A stretch of 40,173 nt of DNA from Planctomycetota bacterium (lineage in GTDB: Bacteria; Planctomycetota; Phycisphaerae; Sedimentisphaerales; Anaerobacaceae): positions 1 through 40,173 of the forward strand of contig JAMCWO010000122.1 of NCBI GenBank assembly GCA_023481165.1, given 5' to 3'. Position numbers and translations under genes: made by a program. Positions 23,779 through 32,058 of the stretch are shown here, in pieces. Position 1 is the first letter of the stretch, and every line of letters starts with the position of its first letter. The notes below the pieces were generated by a model, which did not search any database, had not been told where the DNA came from, and worked only from the letters and a program-made list of their open reading frames with translations.

Positions 23779-25764
23779 TTACTCGGCCGGGAACAAACGG
23801 ATCAACACGACGCCGTGGCGCGGGATTTCGGTCTCGAACCGGCCGTCGAACGTGCCGAGGTCTTTCTGCCGCCAGAGGTCACGCACCCGCATCTTGCCGC
23901 TGAGCTTCAGATCGGACCATTTGGCTGTCACTGTCCTGGGTATTTCATCCCGGTTGAAGAGACCCGCGGCCACCGAGCCATCCTCCATCGGCTTGGCCCA
24001 GACCTCCGACGAGCCTTCCTGGGCGATGCGGCGGGCCTGCCGGCCCAACGGGTCCTGGTTGACTTCCAGGACCTCGTCGTTCGTGAGCAGGTTCAGGGCG
24101 AAGGCATCGAGCTGGGTCATGTCGCAGCCGATCAGCAGCGGCGAACACAGCAGGCACCAGAGGCTGATGTGGGTGTACTGTTCGTTGGGTGTCAGGTGCG
24201 TGTTGTGCAGGCTCGGTCCCCAGCCGACCTTGCCGACGACGAGCATATCCGGGTCATTGAAGTGCCCCGGCCCGGCGTAGGGCGCCGGCGTGTCCTGGGC
24301 GAACCCGATGCCGCTCATGCTGCCCCAGCTATCGGTGATGTCGCCGGTGGTGCGCCAACTGTTGCCGCCGACCTCAGCGCCCCATTCCCAGACATTGCCC
24401 ATGCCATACTGGCACAGGCTCAAGAGGATGTCACGCGGCGCCTTGTCCAGCGCCGCCCGCATGACCAGGTACGGCTTCTTGAGGTCGTCGAGCTTCGGAT
24501 TCCTCGGGGCGACCTGGCCATAGCTGCACCAATCGTACTTGAGATAATCGAACCCCCATTCCCCATACCGCTCGGCATCCTGCTGCTCATGTTGATAGCT
24601 GCCGACGCAGCCGCCGCAGGTCAGCGGGCCGGGCGAGGAATACAAGCCGATCTTCAGGCCCAGGGCATGAACGTAGTCCACCAGCCCCTTCATGTCGGCG
24701 AAACGCGGGTTCGGCAGGATGCGGCCCTGGTCGTCGCGCTGCGGACCTTGCAGCGTCGGGTCATTGGTGGCCCCGGGATTGACCTCCCAGAAGTCATCGA
24801 TGTTGATGTAGGTCCAGCCGTGCTGAGCCAGGCCGCTGCTGATCATCGCCTCCGCGGCGGCTTTGACCTTCTCGGCGGTGACGGCTCCGGCGAAGCAGTT
24901 CCAGCTATTCCAGCCCAGCGCCGGTGTCAAGCCGATCCGGGGGCCGCACACAATCCTGAACTTCCGCTGCACCATGCCCAGGGCATTTCCAGCCTGTAGT
25001 GTCACCACATATTCACCTTTGTCCGGGAGCGAGCCGGTGATGATGCCGGTCTCGGAATCGAGTCGCAACCCGGCCGGCAGTCCCACCGCGCTGAAGGTCA
25101 TCGGACGGTCTCCGGTCGCCGGGATCATGTAGAGAAAAGGATGGCCCGGCCGGACGCCAAAGACCTTGGCCCCCTTGATCTGCGGCTGGGGCGAGGGCTT
25201 GGGCGTCAGGATCACGGCCTCTTCTTTCGGGGCATGCACGGTGTCGGGTTTCGACCCGACCCCTTCGATCATCGCATCGGCCCAATCCGCATGGTCGAAA
25301 TTGATGCCGTCAAGGCCGGAATTGACGAGCAGGATCAGCATCTTGACCGCGGAGACATCCACGTCGAACGGCTTGGCGCTGTCCCCACCCTTCAGAAGGC
25401 CACTCTGGTAGATCTCTTTGCCGTCGGCCAGAATCCGGAATTCGACGCTTCCTTTCCGGCCGACCTCATCGTCCACGCCGACCCAGCCCGTGAACTTGCG
25501 GCCGCGGCCGTCAAGCTGCACGTACAAGGCGCTGTCGGCATGAGTGCCGAGGCCGTGCTCAAAGGCCCGGCCGCCGATCCGCAGGGGGTGGCCGTCTACG
25601 GAGCTGTTGCGGTGCGGCTCGCCCCAACCCTGCTGCGTCTTGCTGATGTCAAGGTCCGACAACCAAACCTTCTGAGTTGTTGCCGCCTCTCGGGCATTGA
25701 CGGTGATGCCGCCGAGGAGAGCGGCCGCGATCAGGCACAGTGCGATGGGAACACGCCTTTGCAT
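23779..25764 (-). CDS. Secreted alpha-galactosidase, GH27, with NPCBM-like and Ig-like domains
   Basis: 661 residues. A signal peptide (~1-24) is followed by an NPCBM-type carbohydrate-binding domain (~30-165: VWLSDLD, FEHGLGTHADS, WVGVDDEVG), an Ig-like putative (He_PIG) domain (~200-272: RPMTFSAVGLPAGLRLDSETGII) and the GH27 catalytic domain (~276-580). The nucleophile is Asp411 in KYDWC and the acid/base is Asp475 in WRTTGDITDSW. CGGC at 383-386 may form a disulfide. It releases terminal alpha-galactose from plant-type or algal glycans outside the cytoplasm. The start has AAAGGA upstream and a good promoter lies at 25805-25834. Confidence 0.93.
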   Translation of the reverse strand: MQRRVPIALCLIAAALLGGITVNAREAATTQKVWLSDLDISKTQQGWGEPHRNSSVDGHPLRIGGRAFEHGLGTHADSALYVQLDGRGRKFTGWVGVDDEVGRKGSVEFRILADGKEIYQSGLLKGGDSAKPFDVDVSAVKMLILLVNSGLDGINFDHADWADAMIEGVGSKPDTVHAPKEEAVILTPKPSPQPQIKGAKVFGVRPGHPFLYMIPATGDRPMTFSAVGLPAGLRLDSETGIITGSLPDKGEYVVTLQAGNALGMVQRKFRIVCGPRIGLTPALGWNSWNCFAGAVTAEKVKAAAEAMISSGLAQHGWTYINIDDFWEVNPGATNDPTLQGPQRDDQGRILPNPRFADMKGLVDYVHALGLKIGLYSSPGPLTCGGCVGSYQHEQQDAERYGEWGFDYLKYDWCSYGQVAPRNPKLDDLKKPYLVMRAALDKAPRDILLSLCQYGMGNVWEWGAEVGGNSWRTTGDITDSWGSMSGIGFAQDTPAPYAGPGHFNDPDMLVVGKVGWGPSLHNTHLTPNEQYTHISLWCLLCSPLLIGCDMTQLDAFALNLLTNDEVLEVNQDPLGRQARRIAQEGSSEVWAKPMEDGSVAAGLFNRDEIPRTVTAKWSDLKLSGKMRVRDLWRQKDLGTFDGRFETEIPRHGVVLIRLFPAE

Positions 25765-25804
25765 GTGTCATCCTTTCCAAGAACTCGATGGAAACGAACA
25801 GTCC

Positions 25805-25834
25805 AGTATAATCCTGCCGCGACGAGGTCTTCAA
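25805..25834 (-). promoter_or_regulatory. Promoter of the alpha-galactosidase gene
   Basis: On the minus strand TTGAAG (25834-25829), an 18-bp spacer and TATACT (25810-25805). The leader would be about 35 nt. The rest of the intergenic stretch 25835-26052 shows nothing I recognise. Confidence 0.5.
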
Positions 25835-26052
25835 CTGTTCCGATCTCCACGGGCGTCTCCTCACGCTGTCTTCTTCGCTTATCGTTTCTCGGACCCTCCT
25901 TTTGTCGGGCCTGACAAACCTCTTGTTAACCGACACGGCGAAGCAGCCGATACACGGGTACGGTTCGGCTGGGGTCGCAGAGTGTACCTGCGGACAGCCG
26001 ACGGCAACAGTCTCCCGATGGGCAGCCAGGATCCCCGCGGAGGTATGCGACG

Positions 26053-26601
26053 ATGAGCAAGGCGCGCAAGACATGTGTGGTGACTGAAGGTCGGCGTCGT
26101 CCAGACACAGGCTCGCGGAAGCCGCTGGGAGTCATTCTCCTGCTGGCCATCATCTGTGTCCTGTGTTTTGCCGCCCGCTTCAGCTCAGCGCAGACCTCGA
26201 TGGAACTGATCCGCTGGCGCGAGTTCTCCTGCGCCCGGCAGAGCAACCAATTCGGCAGCCGCCTCACGGCCGTGGACGGCGTCCAGCGGGGCGGGTTCAT
26301 CGTGTTCGGCGAAGGCGAATTCGCCCGGCTGTGGAGCTCCACCGTTCACACCACCTCGCCCGAGGGCAAGGAGTTCTGCCAGGGATTCGTCATGTACGAC
26401 TTCGAGGACGGCTCCAGCATCCTCGCGAAGATCGACATTGCCGGCGAGCCCAAGACCAAACAGGTCGGGACGATCGTCTTTCTGGCCGGGAGCAAACGCT
26501 TCAAAGGCATCTCCGGCCGCGGCACCTTCACCTCGTGGGTCCCGGCCCAGTGGGATATGTACGCCGAGGTGGAAGCTACCTACTCCGTGCGTCCGCAGTA
26601 A
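26053..26601 (+). CDS. Exported protein resembling the allene oxide cyclase/dirigent-like barrel
   Basis: 182 residues with an N-terminal membrane/signal segment (LGVILLLAIICVLCFAARFSSAQ). The mature part contains GFVMYDFEDGSSILAKIDIAG..GTIVFLAGSKRFKGISGRGTFTSW and ends in EVEATYSV. The G(S)xRF(K)GIxGxGxF pattern is typical of eight-stranded AOC-like or DUF3224-like barrels. The function is unknown. The ATG follows GGAGG at 26039-26043. It stands alone, divergent from the alpha-galactosidase and convergent with the coiled-coil gene. Confidence 0.65.
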   Translation: MSKARKTCVVTEGRRRPDTGSRKPLGVILLLAIICVLCFAARFSSAQTSMELIRWREFSCARQSNQFGSRLTAVDGVQRGGFIVFGEGEFARLWSSTVHTTSPEGKEFCQGFVMYDFEDGSSILAKIDIAGEPKTKQVGTIVFLAGSKRFKGISGRGTFTSWVPAQWDMYAEVEATYSVRPQ

Positions 26602-26625
26602 GCGCTCTGTGGCTCCCCGCCGGTC

Positions 26626-27210
26626 TCAGGGAAACAGGCCCGCCTTCTGCAGTTTGAGGGTCAACTGGCGGACCTGATCGTCACTCTGCTTGGTTTGGGC
26701 GAGCGCTTCATCCCGCTCCTTGGTCGCCTGAAGCAGCGCCTTCGGGTCCACTCTGTTCGCGAGGCGCGCGTTCGTCTGCTGGACGGTGGTTTCGAGTTGC
26801 TGGAGCTTGGCGACCGTCGTGGTGAGCTGGTTTTCGAGCAAGTTGTGTCCACTCTTCAAGCCGGCCAGCTCGGAGCGGAGGTCCTGCACCAGGCGGGCGT
26901 TGGCCATGAGGTCGGCTTCGACGGCCTTGTTCCGCGTCTGAAGCTGCCGCAGCGTCGTTTGCAGCTCGGCGATGAGTTGCTTGTTCTGTTTCAGCTCCTT
27001 CCCCTGGAGAATGGGCGTTGCCAGGCTCGGTCGCGGCGCATCGGAGAGCGTGCACGCCGCCGCGACGATGATCCCCGCCACCGCGGCGCCGATCTCCAGC
27101 ATGATCTTGCGGGACTCGTGCCCCTCGCGCACATAATACGGAACCATAGTGTGCCAAACCCCCAACTGCACAATGATCCACGGGCCACGATTGCCCTGAC
27201 CCTGCGCCAT
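26626..27210 (-). CDS. Membrane-anchored coiled-coil protein
   Basis: 194 residues. One membrane helix (KIMLEIGAAVAGIIVAAACTL, ~35-55) is preceded by a short Gly/aromatic cytoplasmic segment and followed by a long heptad-rich region (LKQNKQLIAELQTTLRQLQ to the C-terminus), so it is likely a coiled coil. No enzyme motif is seen. A strong promoter (27253-27281) precedes it. It could be a structural or scaffolding protein; nothing nearby suggests a partner. Confidence 0.65.
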   Translation of the reverse strand: MAQGQGNRGPWIIVQLGVWHTMVPYYVREGHESRKIMLEIGAAVAGIIVAAACTLSDAPRPSLATPILQGKELKQNKQLIAELQTTLRQLQTRNKAVEADLMANARLVQDLRSELAGLKSGHNLLENQLTTTVAKLQQLETTVQQTNARLANRVDPKALLQATKERDEALAQTKQSDDQVRQLTLKLQKAGLFP

Positions 27211-27252
27211 CCCTTGCCCCTGGAAACCTCACCTCCCTGAGGATCACCCTAT

Positions 27253-27281
27253 AATATATCGTCCTCCCGGCGGGGTGTCAA
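27253..27281 (-). promoter_or_regulatory. Promoter of the coiled-coil gene
   Basis: On the minus strand TTGACA (27281-27276), a 17-bp spacer and TATATT (27258-27253), followed by GGGAGG. The leader would be about 35 nt. Confidence 0.6.
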
Positions 27282-27345
27282 CAGGAAGCGGCAGTATTGT
27301 CCAGCGATTTCCACATGATTTTTTCTGCGACCCATAAAAAAAGGC

Positions 27346-27375
27346 TTGCGGGTCTCCGGGATGTATGTATATAAT
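27346..27375 (+). promoter_or_regulatory. Candidate plus-strand promoter before a short, possibly broken frame
   Basis: TTGCGG (27346-27351), an 18-bp spacer and a perfect TATAAT (27370-27375). Downstream, GGAAGGA precedes an ATG at 27447 whose first ~48 codons (MADRDNRTSGSPPHG.., VPIREIMADYRAALLRREA) look protein-like. The frame then reads antisense through the PEP-CTERM remnant, so it may be a gene start cut by rearrangement. Confidence 0.3.
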
Positions 27376-27538
27376 ACCATATATCAGGTCGAGCCGGCCG
27401 CGGACGCACGTGTCGGCGCTGCCCCGCTCGACCGGGAAGGATATCGATGGCGGATCGGGATAACAGGACAAGCGGTTCACCGCCTCACGGTGCTCGGCGC
27501 TGGTCCGAGCCTGTCCCTATTCGTGAGATCATGGCCGA

Positions 27539-27862
27539 TTATCGGGCGGCGCTCCTGCGTCGGGAGGCCACCAGGGCGGCGCCCGTGCCGGCCAGGAGCA
27601 AGGCCCCCGGCGCGGGAACGACCGGGCACACCTCGAGGTTCCAGACGGCCTCCCTCCTGTCGTCTCCGCCGCCGGCACAGGCAAAGAGCGTCACGCCGTA
27701 CAGGTGCGTCGCATCCATGGGATACGTGCGTTCCCACGTGAGCGACCATTCGTTCGGCGGCCAGTCCCAGCCGCCACGGTCCTCGGAAGACCCGGGGTCG
27801 CCAGGGGCCGCGCACCAGGCGAGCGATGCGCCCGTGGTCAGATCGTCAAATGAGCAAAACAC
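27539..27862 (-). pseudogene. C-terminal remnant of a PEP-CTERM-sorted protein
   Basis: 107 codons ending VPAPGALLLAGTGAALVASRRRSAAR: the Pro-Ala-Pro-Gly motif, a hydrophobic helix and an Arg cluster form the planctomycete-type PEP-CTERM sorting signal. The body (WDWPPNEWSLTWERTYPMDATHLYGVTLFACAGGGDD) looks like the end of a secreted beta-rich domain. There is no signal peptide, and a stop lies directly before the only start (a GTG), so the front is lost. No exosortase gene is in the window; it would have to lie elsewhere. Confidence 0.55.
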
Positions 27863-27881
27863 GCATTATGGGTAGGCCCGC

Positions 27882-30290
27882 TTATTCGGGCGGCGCTTCG
27901 CGGTAGGGCCGGCCCGCTTGGTACAGCTTCAGGCGGGATTCGAGCGTTGCCGTGGAGGCTTTGGGATTGGTGCGGACGATCGCGATCGCCTGCTCGGTCG
28001 TGCGGATCGCCTGATCGAATTGGCCGATCTGGGCATAGGCCGCCGCGAGGCTGTCCAGCAGAGGGGGCGACTTGTAGGAGGTGGTCTTGCACGCCCATTC
28101 CGCCAGCCGCACCGCGCGGGGGCCGTCGCGCTGCGTCGCTTGCGGCGAGGTCGCCAGCAGCCAGGCCAGATTGTTGACAATGGTCACGTCTCCCGGATTC
28201 ACCGCGTAGGCGGCTTCCAGGTGGGCCAGAGCCTCGCCATAACGGCCGACACCGGAGAGCAGGCCGCCGAGAAGTCCATGCACGGCGGGGCTGTTCGGGG
28301 CCAGAACCGCCGCCTTGCGGGCGTAGCCAAGCGCTTCCTGCGGCCGGTCGAGGCGGGCCAGGCACGAGGCCAGCAGATACAGCGACTCCGTATGATTGGG
28401 CTCCTCGGCCAGGGCCCTGTGAAACTCCTCGATCGCCTTGGTGTACTCGTGACGCTGCTCGTAGCCTGCCCCGATCCGATAATAAGTATAGTAATCCGCG
28501 AATTCCTGCCGGATCTCCCGGAATTGTTCCGGCCGGACGTTGACGAATTCGGGAATATTGGCCGCCCGATCCGCCGCCGTGAAGTGCTCCAGCACTACGG
28601 CGGGACTGTCGTTGCCCTGCTCATCGATGTGCGTCAGCCAGAGCTGCGTGAAGGGCCCATTTGCCTTCGAAACGAAGACCAGCCAGCGCCCGTTCGGGGA
28701 CCAACTGTGCCAGGAATTCATCCGGCCGGGGAAGTTGCAGCGCATCTTCCGGGGCGTGCCCCCGGCGGCGGGCAGGATGTAGAGCGTGCTATCGGGCCGC
28801 AGCAGCATGAAAGAGTCACTCTGGCAATAGACGATCCACCGCCCATCGGGCGAGAAGCGCGGGAAGTAATTGCTCATCCCATTGCCGGACGCTCCTGCCA
28901 GCGGCGCCGCCTCGCCGCCCCGGCCCTCGTTGAAATCCACGCGGTAGAGGTCGTAGCGGAACTTCTTGCCGCCCTCGAAAAACTCGGTGACCTCATCCCT
29001 TTCCACTACGGCGGAAGAGGGGTCCTTGAGGCCGGTGAGCGCATAGGACTCAGCGCGGGCAAAGAGAATGGTTTTGCCATCCGGGCTCCACACCGGGTTG
29101 CTCTGGACGTACCGCCGGTCGTCGGCGCCCCTGAGGGGGAAGAATTGCTTCGTTTGGCGGTCGTAAACAACCATAATTCCCGCGACGGGAAAGAACCGCT
29201 GCGAGTAGAAGAGATCGTCCACGGGCGCGAACACGGACCGGTCCTTGACCGTGCTGATGACGTAGCGCCCATCCGGCGCGATCTGGGACAACAGGCCGAA
29301 TGTGAGCTCCTTATCCTCGCGGCGGTAGTCGCTCCAGGAGATGAGCGTGTCCTTGTCCAGGATGGTCCGGGGTCGGACCGGCGCGATGACATAGGACCCC
29401 TTATCGCTGCCGTAGTCGACGTCCATGGCCAACGTCCGGCCGTCGGGCGTGAAGGAATGGCAATTGCCGCAGACCTTCATCCCGGTCAAGAGAACCGGCG
29501 GCCGGTACGAGGAAACCTCGCCCAGGTGCCAGCGAATCGAGTCGATGTTCTTGAGAACATGGCGGAAGGGCAGCGGCACATCGCGATAGAAGATCGGCGC
29601 CCCCACCGGGTCCGGCGAGATGCTGATTTGCACCCGCCCGCGCGACAGAACCGTGGCGAGGGCATCGGGACCCCAAACGCGATCTTTCGCGCTTGGGTAC
29701 CCGTCCCGCCCTTGCGTCGTGCCGGCATCCTGCCGGCGCGCCAGTTCTGCACCCCGGAGGCCGACGATCGTAATGCTCAGGACCCGCCCCTGCGCCATAC
29801 TCTTGATCTGCTCCCAGACCGGTGGGCTGGGCATCCATCGTCTGGGCGGAACCCGCGGCTGGGGCGGCTTATAGGCGGCCCCCGCCTCGGAGGCGGTTCG
29901 AGGGTCGCTGTCCCGCGCCGGCGGCGGCGTAGCCCCTTGGGTGAGCACGTAAAGGGGCTCGCCTCTGTCGCCGCAGGACACCTCGATCACCCATGTGTTC
30001 GCCTCCGGCGCCGGGTCGCTCCAGATGACCGTCGGGGCCGCCATGTCCGGCGGAAATACGGCCTCATTCAGAGGGTAGTCGATGGCCAAAGAGACAAGAC
30101 CCGTGCGGGTGACCACCCCCCGCATCGCCCGCAGAATCGCCGCGCGGGACCTCTCGTCCAGTGCCGGCGAGGGGGTGCCGTTCGGGGCCAGGATCATGTC
30201 ATTAGCCTCCCCCAGCAGAACATGGGACGCGGGCCACGCCGTGGCGGTCACGGCTGCGAGGACAATCATAGTGGCAACAATTCTATGCAT
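27882..30290 (-). CDS. Secreted PD40 beta-propeller/TPR protein with one CxxCH motif
   Basis: 802 residues with a signal peptide (~1-20). The middle (~270-610) carries PD40/TolB-like repeats (FTPDGRTLAMDVDYG, WSPDGKTILFARAES, FSPDGRWIVYCQSD, WSPNGRWLVFVSK). C274-G-N-C277-H278 just before the first is a c-type heme site in sequence. The C-terminus (~620-790) has TPR units (EYTKAIEEFHRALAEEPNHTESLYLLASCLARL and more). Proteins with this CGNCH-propeller-TPR layout recur in Planctomycetota and Bacteroidota; function unknown. Residues ~186-205 look like translated dispersed repeat (see findings). Confidence 0.8.
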   Translation of the reverse strand: MHRIVATMIVLAAVTATAWPASHVLLGEANDMILAPNGTPSPALDERSRAAILRAMRGVVTRTGLVSLAIDYPLNEAVFPPDMAAPTVIWSDPAPEANTWVIEVSCGDRGEPLYVLTQGATPPPARDSDPRTASEAGAAYKPPQPRVPPRRWMPSPPVWEQIKSMAQGRVLSITIVGLRGAELARRQDAGTTQGRDGYPSAKDRVWGPDALATVLSRGRVQISISPDPVGAPIFYRDVPLPFRHVLKNIDSIRWHLGEVSSYRPPVLLTGMKVCGNCHSFTPDGRTLAMDVDYGSDKGSYVIAPVRPRTILDKDTLISWSDYRREDKELTFGLLSQIAPDGRYVISTVKDRSVFAPVDDLFYSQRFFPVAGIMVVYDRQTKQFFPLRGADDRRYVQSNPVWSPDGKTILFARAESYALTGLKDPSSAVVERDEVTEFFEGGKKFRYDLYRVDFNEGRGGEAAPLAGASGNGMSNYFPRFSPDGRWIVYCQSDSFMLLRPDSTLYILPAAGGTPRKMRCNFPGRMNSWHSWSPNGRWLVFVSKANGPFTQLWLTHIDEQGNDSPAVVLEHFTAADRAANIPEFVNVRPEQFREIRQEFADYYTYYRIGAGYEQRHEYTKAIEEFHRALAEEPNHTESLYLLASCLARLDRPQEALGYARKAAVLAPNSPAVHGLLGGLLSGVGRYGEALAHLEAAYAVNPGDVTIVNNLAWLLATSPQATQRDGPRAVRLAEWACKTTSYKSPPLLDSLAAAYAQIGQFDQAIRTTEQAIAIVRTNPKASTATLESRLKLYQAGRPYREAPPE

Positions 30291-30386
30291 AGAGCGGGCC
30301 TACCGATCTCCCTCATATAACCATCCTATCCTTCCGTCGTCCCCCCGGCAATACGTCGCGCAACGCCCGTGCCACTCGGCGTAGCC

Positions 30387-30453
30387 GAAATTGGGTTCGT
30401 TTTGCACGATGGGCTTCCAGCCCCTGCTGACCCTCGAATTGGGTTTGTTTTTC
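30387..30453 (+). repeat. Two more copies of the AATTGGGTTTGTTTG repeat
   Basis: Copies at 30387-30409 and 30436-30453, in the same orientation as the array at 7.9-8.9 kb. The first continues GCACGATGGGCTTCC, matching the sequence after array copy 10 (GCACGATAGGCTTCC, ~8534), so part of the spacer is shared too. They lie ~100 bp upstream of the start of the propeller/TPR gene. The rest of 30454-30618 shows no gene. Confidence 0.8.
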
Positions 30454-30618
30454 GCCTTTTGCCCTCCGCAGGCCGGAGGCCGCAGGGCCGCCAGTCGCGC
30501 GACCCCGCCATGACTCTTCTGCCTTCAATCCGCAATCCGACAACTCCGCCGCAGGCGGACGCCAGTTGCCCGGCGCCGTTCCGGAAATCCGCAATTCATA
30601 TGGCCCTCGTCCTGTCGT

Positions 30619-30821
30619 CTCTTGCTTCCGCATTCGTAAATCATGAATCCGAGGGGCTCCGCCTCGGGGCAGACTGTCCCTCTACCTAGGGGCCGTGTTG
30701 CACGAATCGCGCCGGAATTCTGTGCATGAGCGAGGCCCGAAAGCTCTGTAAGTCCTTGCGCTCCAAGGGATAAAGAATTCTTCGCGCGGGGTGTTTTACG
30801 TTTTCAGCCGTTGCACAAACG
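30619..30821 (+). repeat. Module B, copy 2
   Basis: Second copy of 8909-9118, from CTCTTGCTTCCG to GTTGCACAAACG, again directly downstream of the short repeats. Its front hairpin reads GCTCCG/CGGGGC. The 260 bp between it and the DUF2239 gene contain no recognisable feature except that gene's promoter. Confidence 0.65.
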
Positions 30822-31048
30822 TGATCGTTCGTAGCCCCTTTCACGAGGGCTCGCCACGGGGGAACCGGCTGTCTCTCCGCCGGTACCTGCAAAGCGCGAA
30901 GCGCCTCACTCCCGGCCGAAGACCGGGTTGGCAGGGAATCGGGCTCATCCCTGCACATTCCAGGTGCGACTGGCGTCTCCAACCCATGCGTCCTCAGGGG
31001 AGGCTCCTCCTGTAGTGCGCCGCCGGAATTATTTTTACCCGGGTGCTA

Positions 31049-31077
31049 TTGACGCCCGCATTATACCCGGATATAAT
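31049..31077 (+). promoter_or_regulatory. Near-consensus promoter of the DUF2239 gene, leaderless type, with dyad
   Basis: TTGACG (31049-31054), exactly 17 bp, and TATAAT (31072-31077). The ATG at 31085 is 7 bp from the -10 box, so transcription should begin at or next to it. A 12-of-14 palindrome, TATACCCGGATATA (31062-31075), covers the spacer and the -10 box and could be an operator. Confidence 0.65.
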
Positions 31078-31084
31078 TCTGTCC

Positions 31085-31636
31085 ATGGAACCTACGAAGA
31101 AATACACGGCATTTGTCGGCGAACGGCTCGTGGCGTCCGGGTCTCTGGAAGAGCTGCTCCCGAAACTCAAGGCTACCTTCGACTGCGATCGCAGCACGTT
31201 ATTCCTGATCTTTGACGACGAGACGGGCGCGCAGGTCGATTTGGATCTGCGCGGGACCGTCGCGGAAGTCCTGGCGCGGTGCAGTCCGAATCCGCCGCAG
31301 ACCGGCCCGGGCCGGCCGCGATTAGGGGTGATCTCCCGGGAAATCACGCTCTTGCCGCGCCACTGGGAGTGGCTCGGACGCCAGCCCAACGGCGCTTCGG
31401 CGACGATCCGTCGGCTGATTGACGAAGCCCGAAAACGAGAGCCTGCGAAGATGCGCCGACAAGAGGCCATGCAGGCGACCGAGCGTTTTCTCTTCGCCAT
31501 GGCCGGTAATTATCCCGGTTACGAGGAGGTCTCGCGTGCTCTCTTTCAGGGCGATAGCCGGCGCTTTGCGGAACTGGTTGCCCCGTGGCCGAAGGATGTG
31601 CGCAACTACGCGCTGCGACTATCGAAAGGGGAATGA
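31085..31636 (+). CDS. DUF2239 family protein
   Basis: 183 residues, matching the DUF2239 family: YTAFVGERLVASGSLEELLPKLKA, FDDETGAQVDLDLRGT, GRPRLGVISREITLLPRHWEWL, GASATIRRLIDEARK and a C-terminal GDSRRFAELVAPWPKDVRNYALRL. The SREITLLPRHWEWL..GxSATIRRLIDEA part has a ribbon-helix-helix-like look, so DNA binding is possible. An earlier ATG at 31043 would lie upstream of the promoter and is rejected. No Shine-Dalgarno is present, fitting a leaderless mRNA. The function is not established. Confidence 0.85.
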   Translation: MEPTKKYTAFVGERLVASGSLEELLPKLKATFDCDRSTLFLIFDDETGAQVDLDLRGTVAEVLARCSPNPPQTGPGRPRLGVISREITLLPRHWEWLGRQPNGASATIRRLIDEARKREPAKMRRQEAMQATERFLFAMAGNYPGYEEVSRALFQGDSRRFAELVAPWPKDVRNYALRLSKGE

Positions 31637-31744
31637 ACCAAGAGCCGTGGCAGATGGAGCGCCAGGAATCGGGGCTATCGAGCGAATAATCCCTGATCCG
31701 AGATGGGACCCGTGACCCCCCGTGACCCCGAATTCCTCTGTTGA

Positions 31745-31909
31745 CGCGTGGAGCCCCCGGAAATCCAACGGTCCCGCCACGGTTCGCAGCCGCTCCAACA
31801 ACTGGGGCCAATGCCCGCGCACCGTCTCACACTGCAGTTCCTGTCCGTTCGCGTCCAGAACACAATACGTCGAAGTGCTGTAGGGAACATCCAGTCCGAT
31901 GTACCGCAT
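31745..31909 (-). pseudogene. IS110-family transposase remnant (N-terminal part)
   Basis: The first ~50 residues, MRYIGLDVPYSTSTYCVLDANGQELQCETVRGHWPQLLERL, are the start of the RuvC-like DEDD domain of IS110 transposases. Similarity ends near LDF, where the frame runs into REP-like sequence (GAATTCGGGGTCACGG). AAGGAG precedes the ATG. The ~90 bp upstream (31910-31995) contain a CCGGC/GCCGG hairpin and may be what is left of the IS left end that, in intact IS110 elements, encodes the bridge RNA. It is not functional. Confidence 0.75.
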
Positions 31910-32058
31910 CGCAAGTCTCCTTATTGGGGTTTTGAAATACCCACCATTATCCCTGCCGGCTCACGGGCCGGAAGGAGGCTTGTTACATAGTCTCAGCTTA
32001 CTCCATTCGGGGTCGAAATAGATGTGATGTGCCCGGAATTCTCGTGGTGGACCCGATC

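Noticed and set aside
27918-30320. Plus-strand 800-codon open frame
   Set aside because: It is the exact antisense of the propeller/TPR gene, which has a signal peptide, PD40 and TPR repeats.
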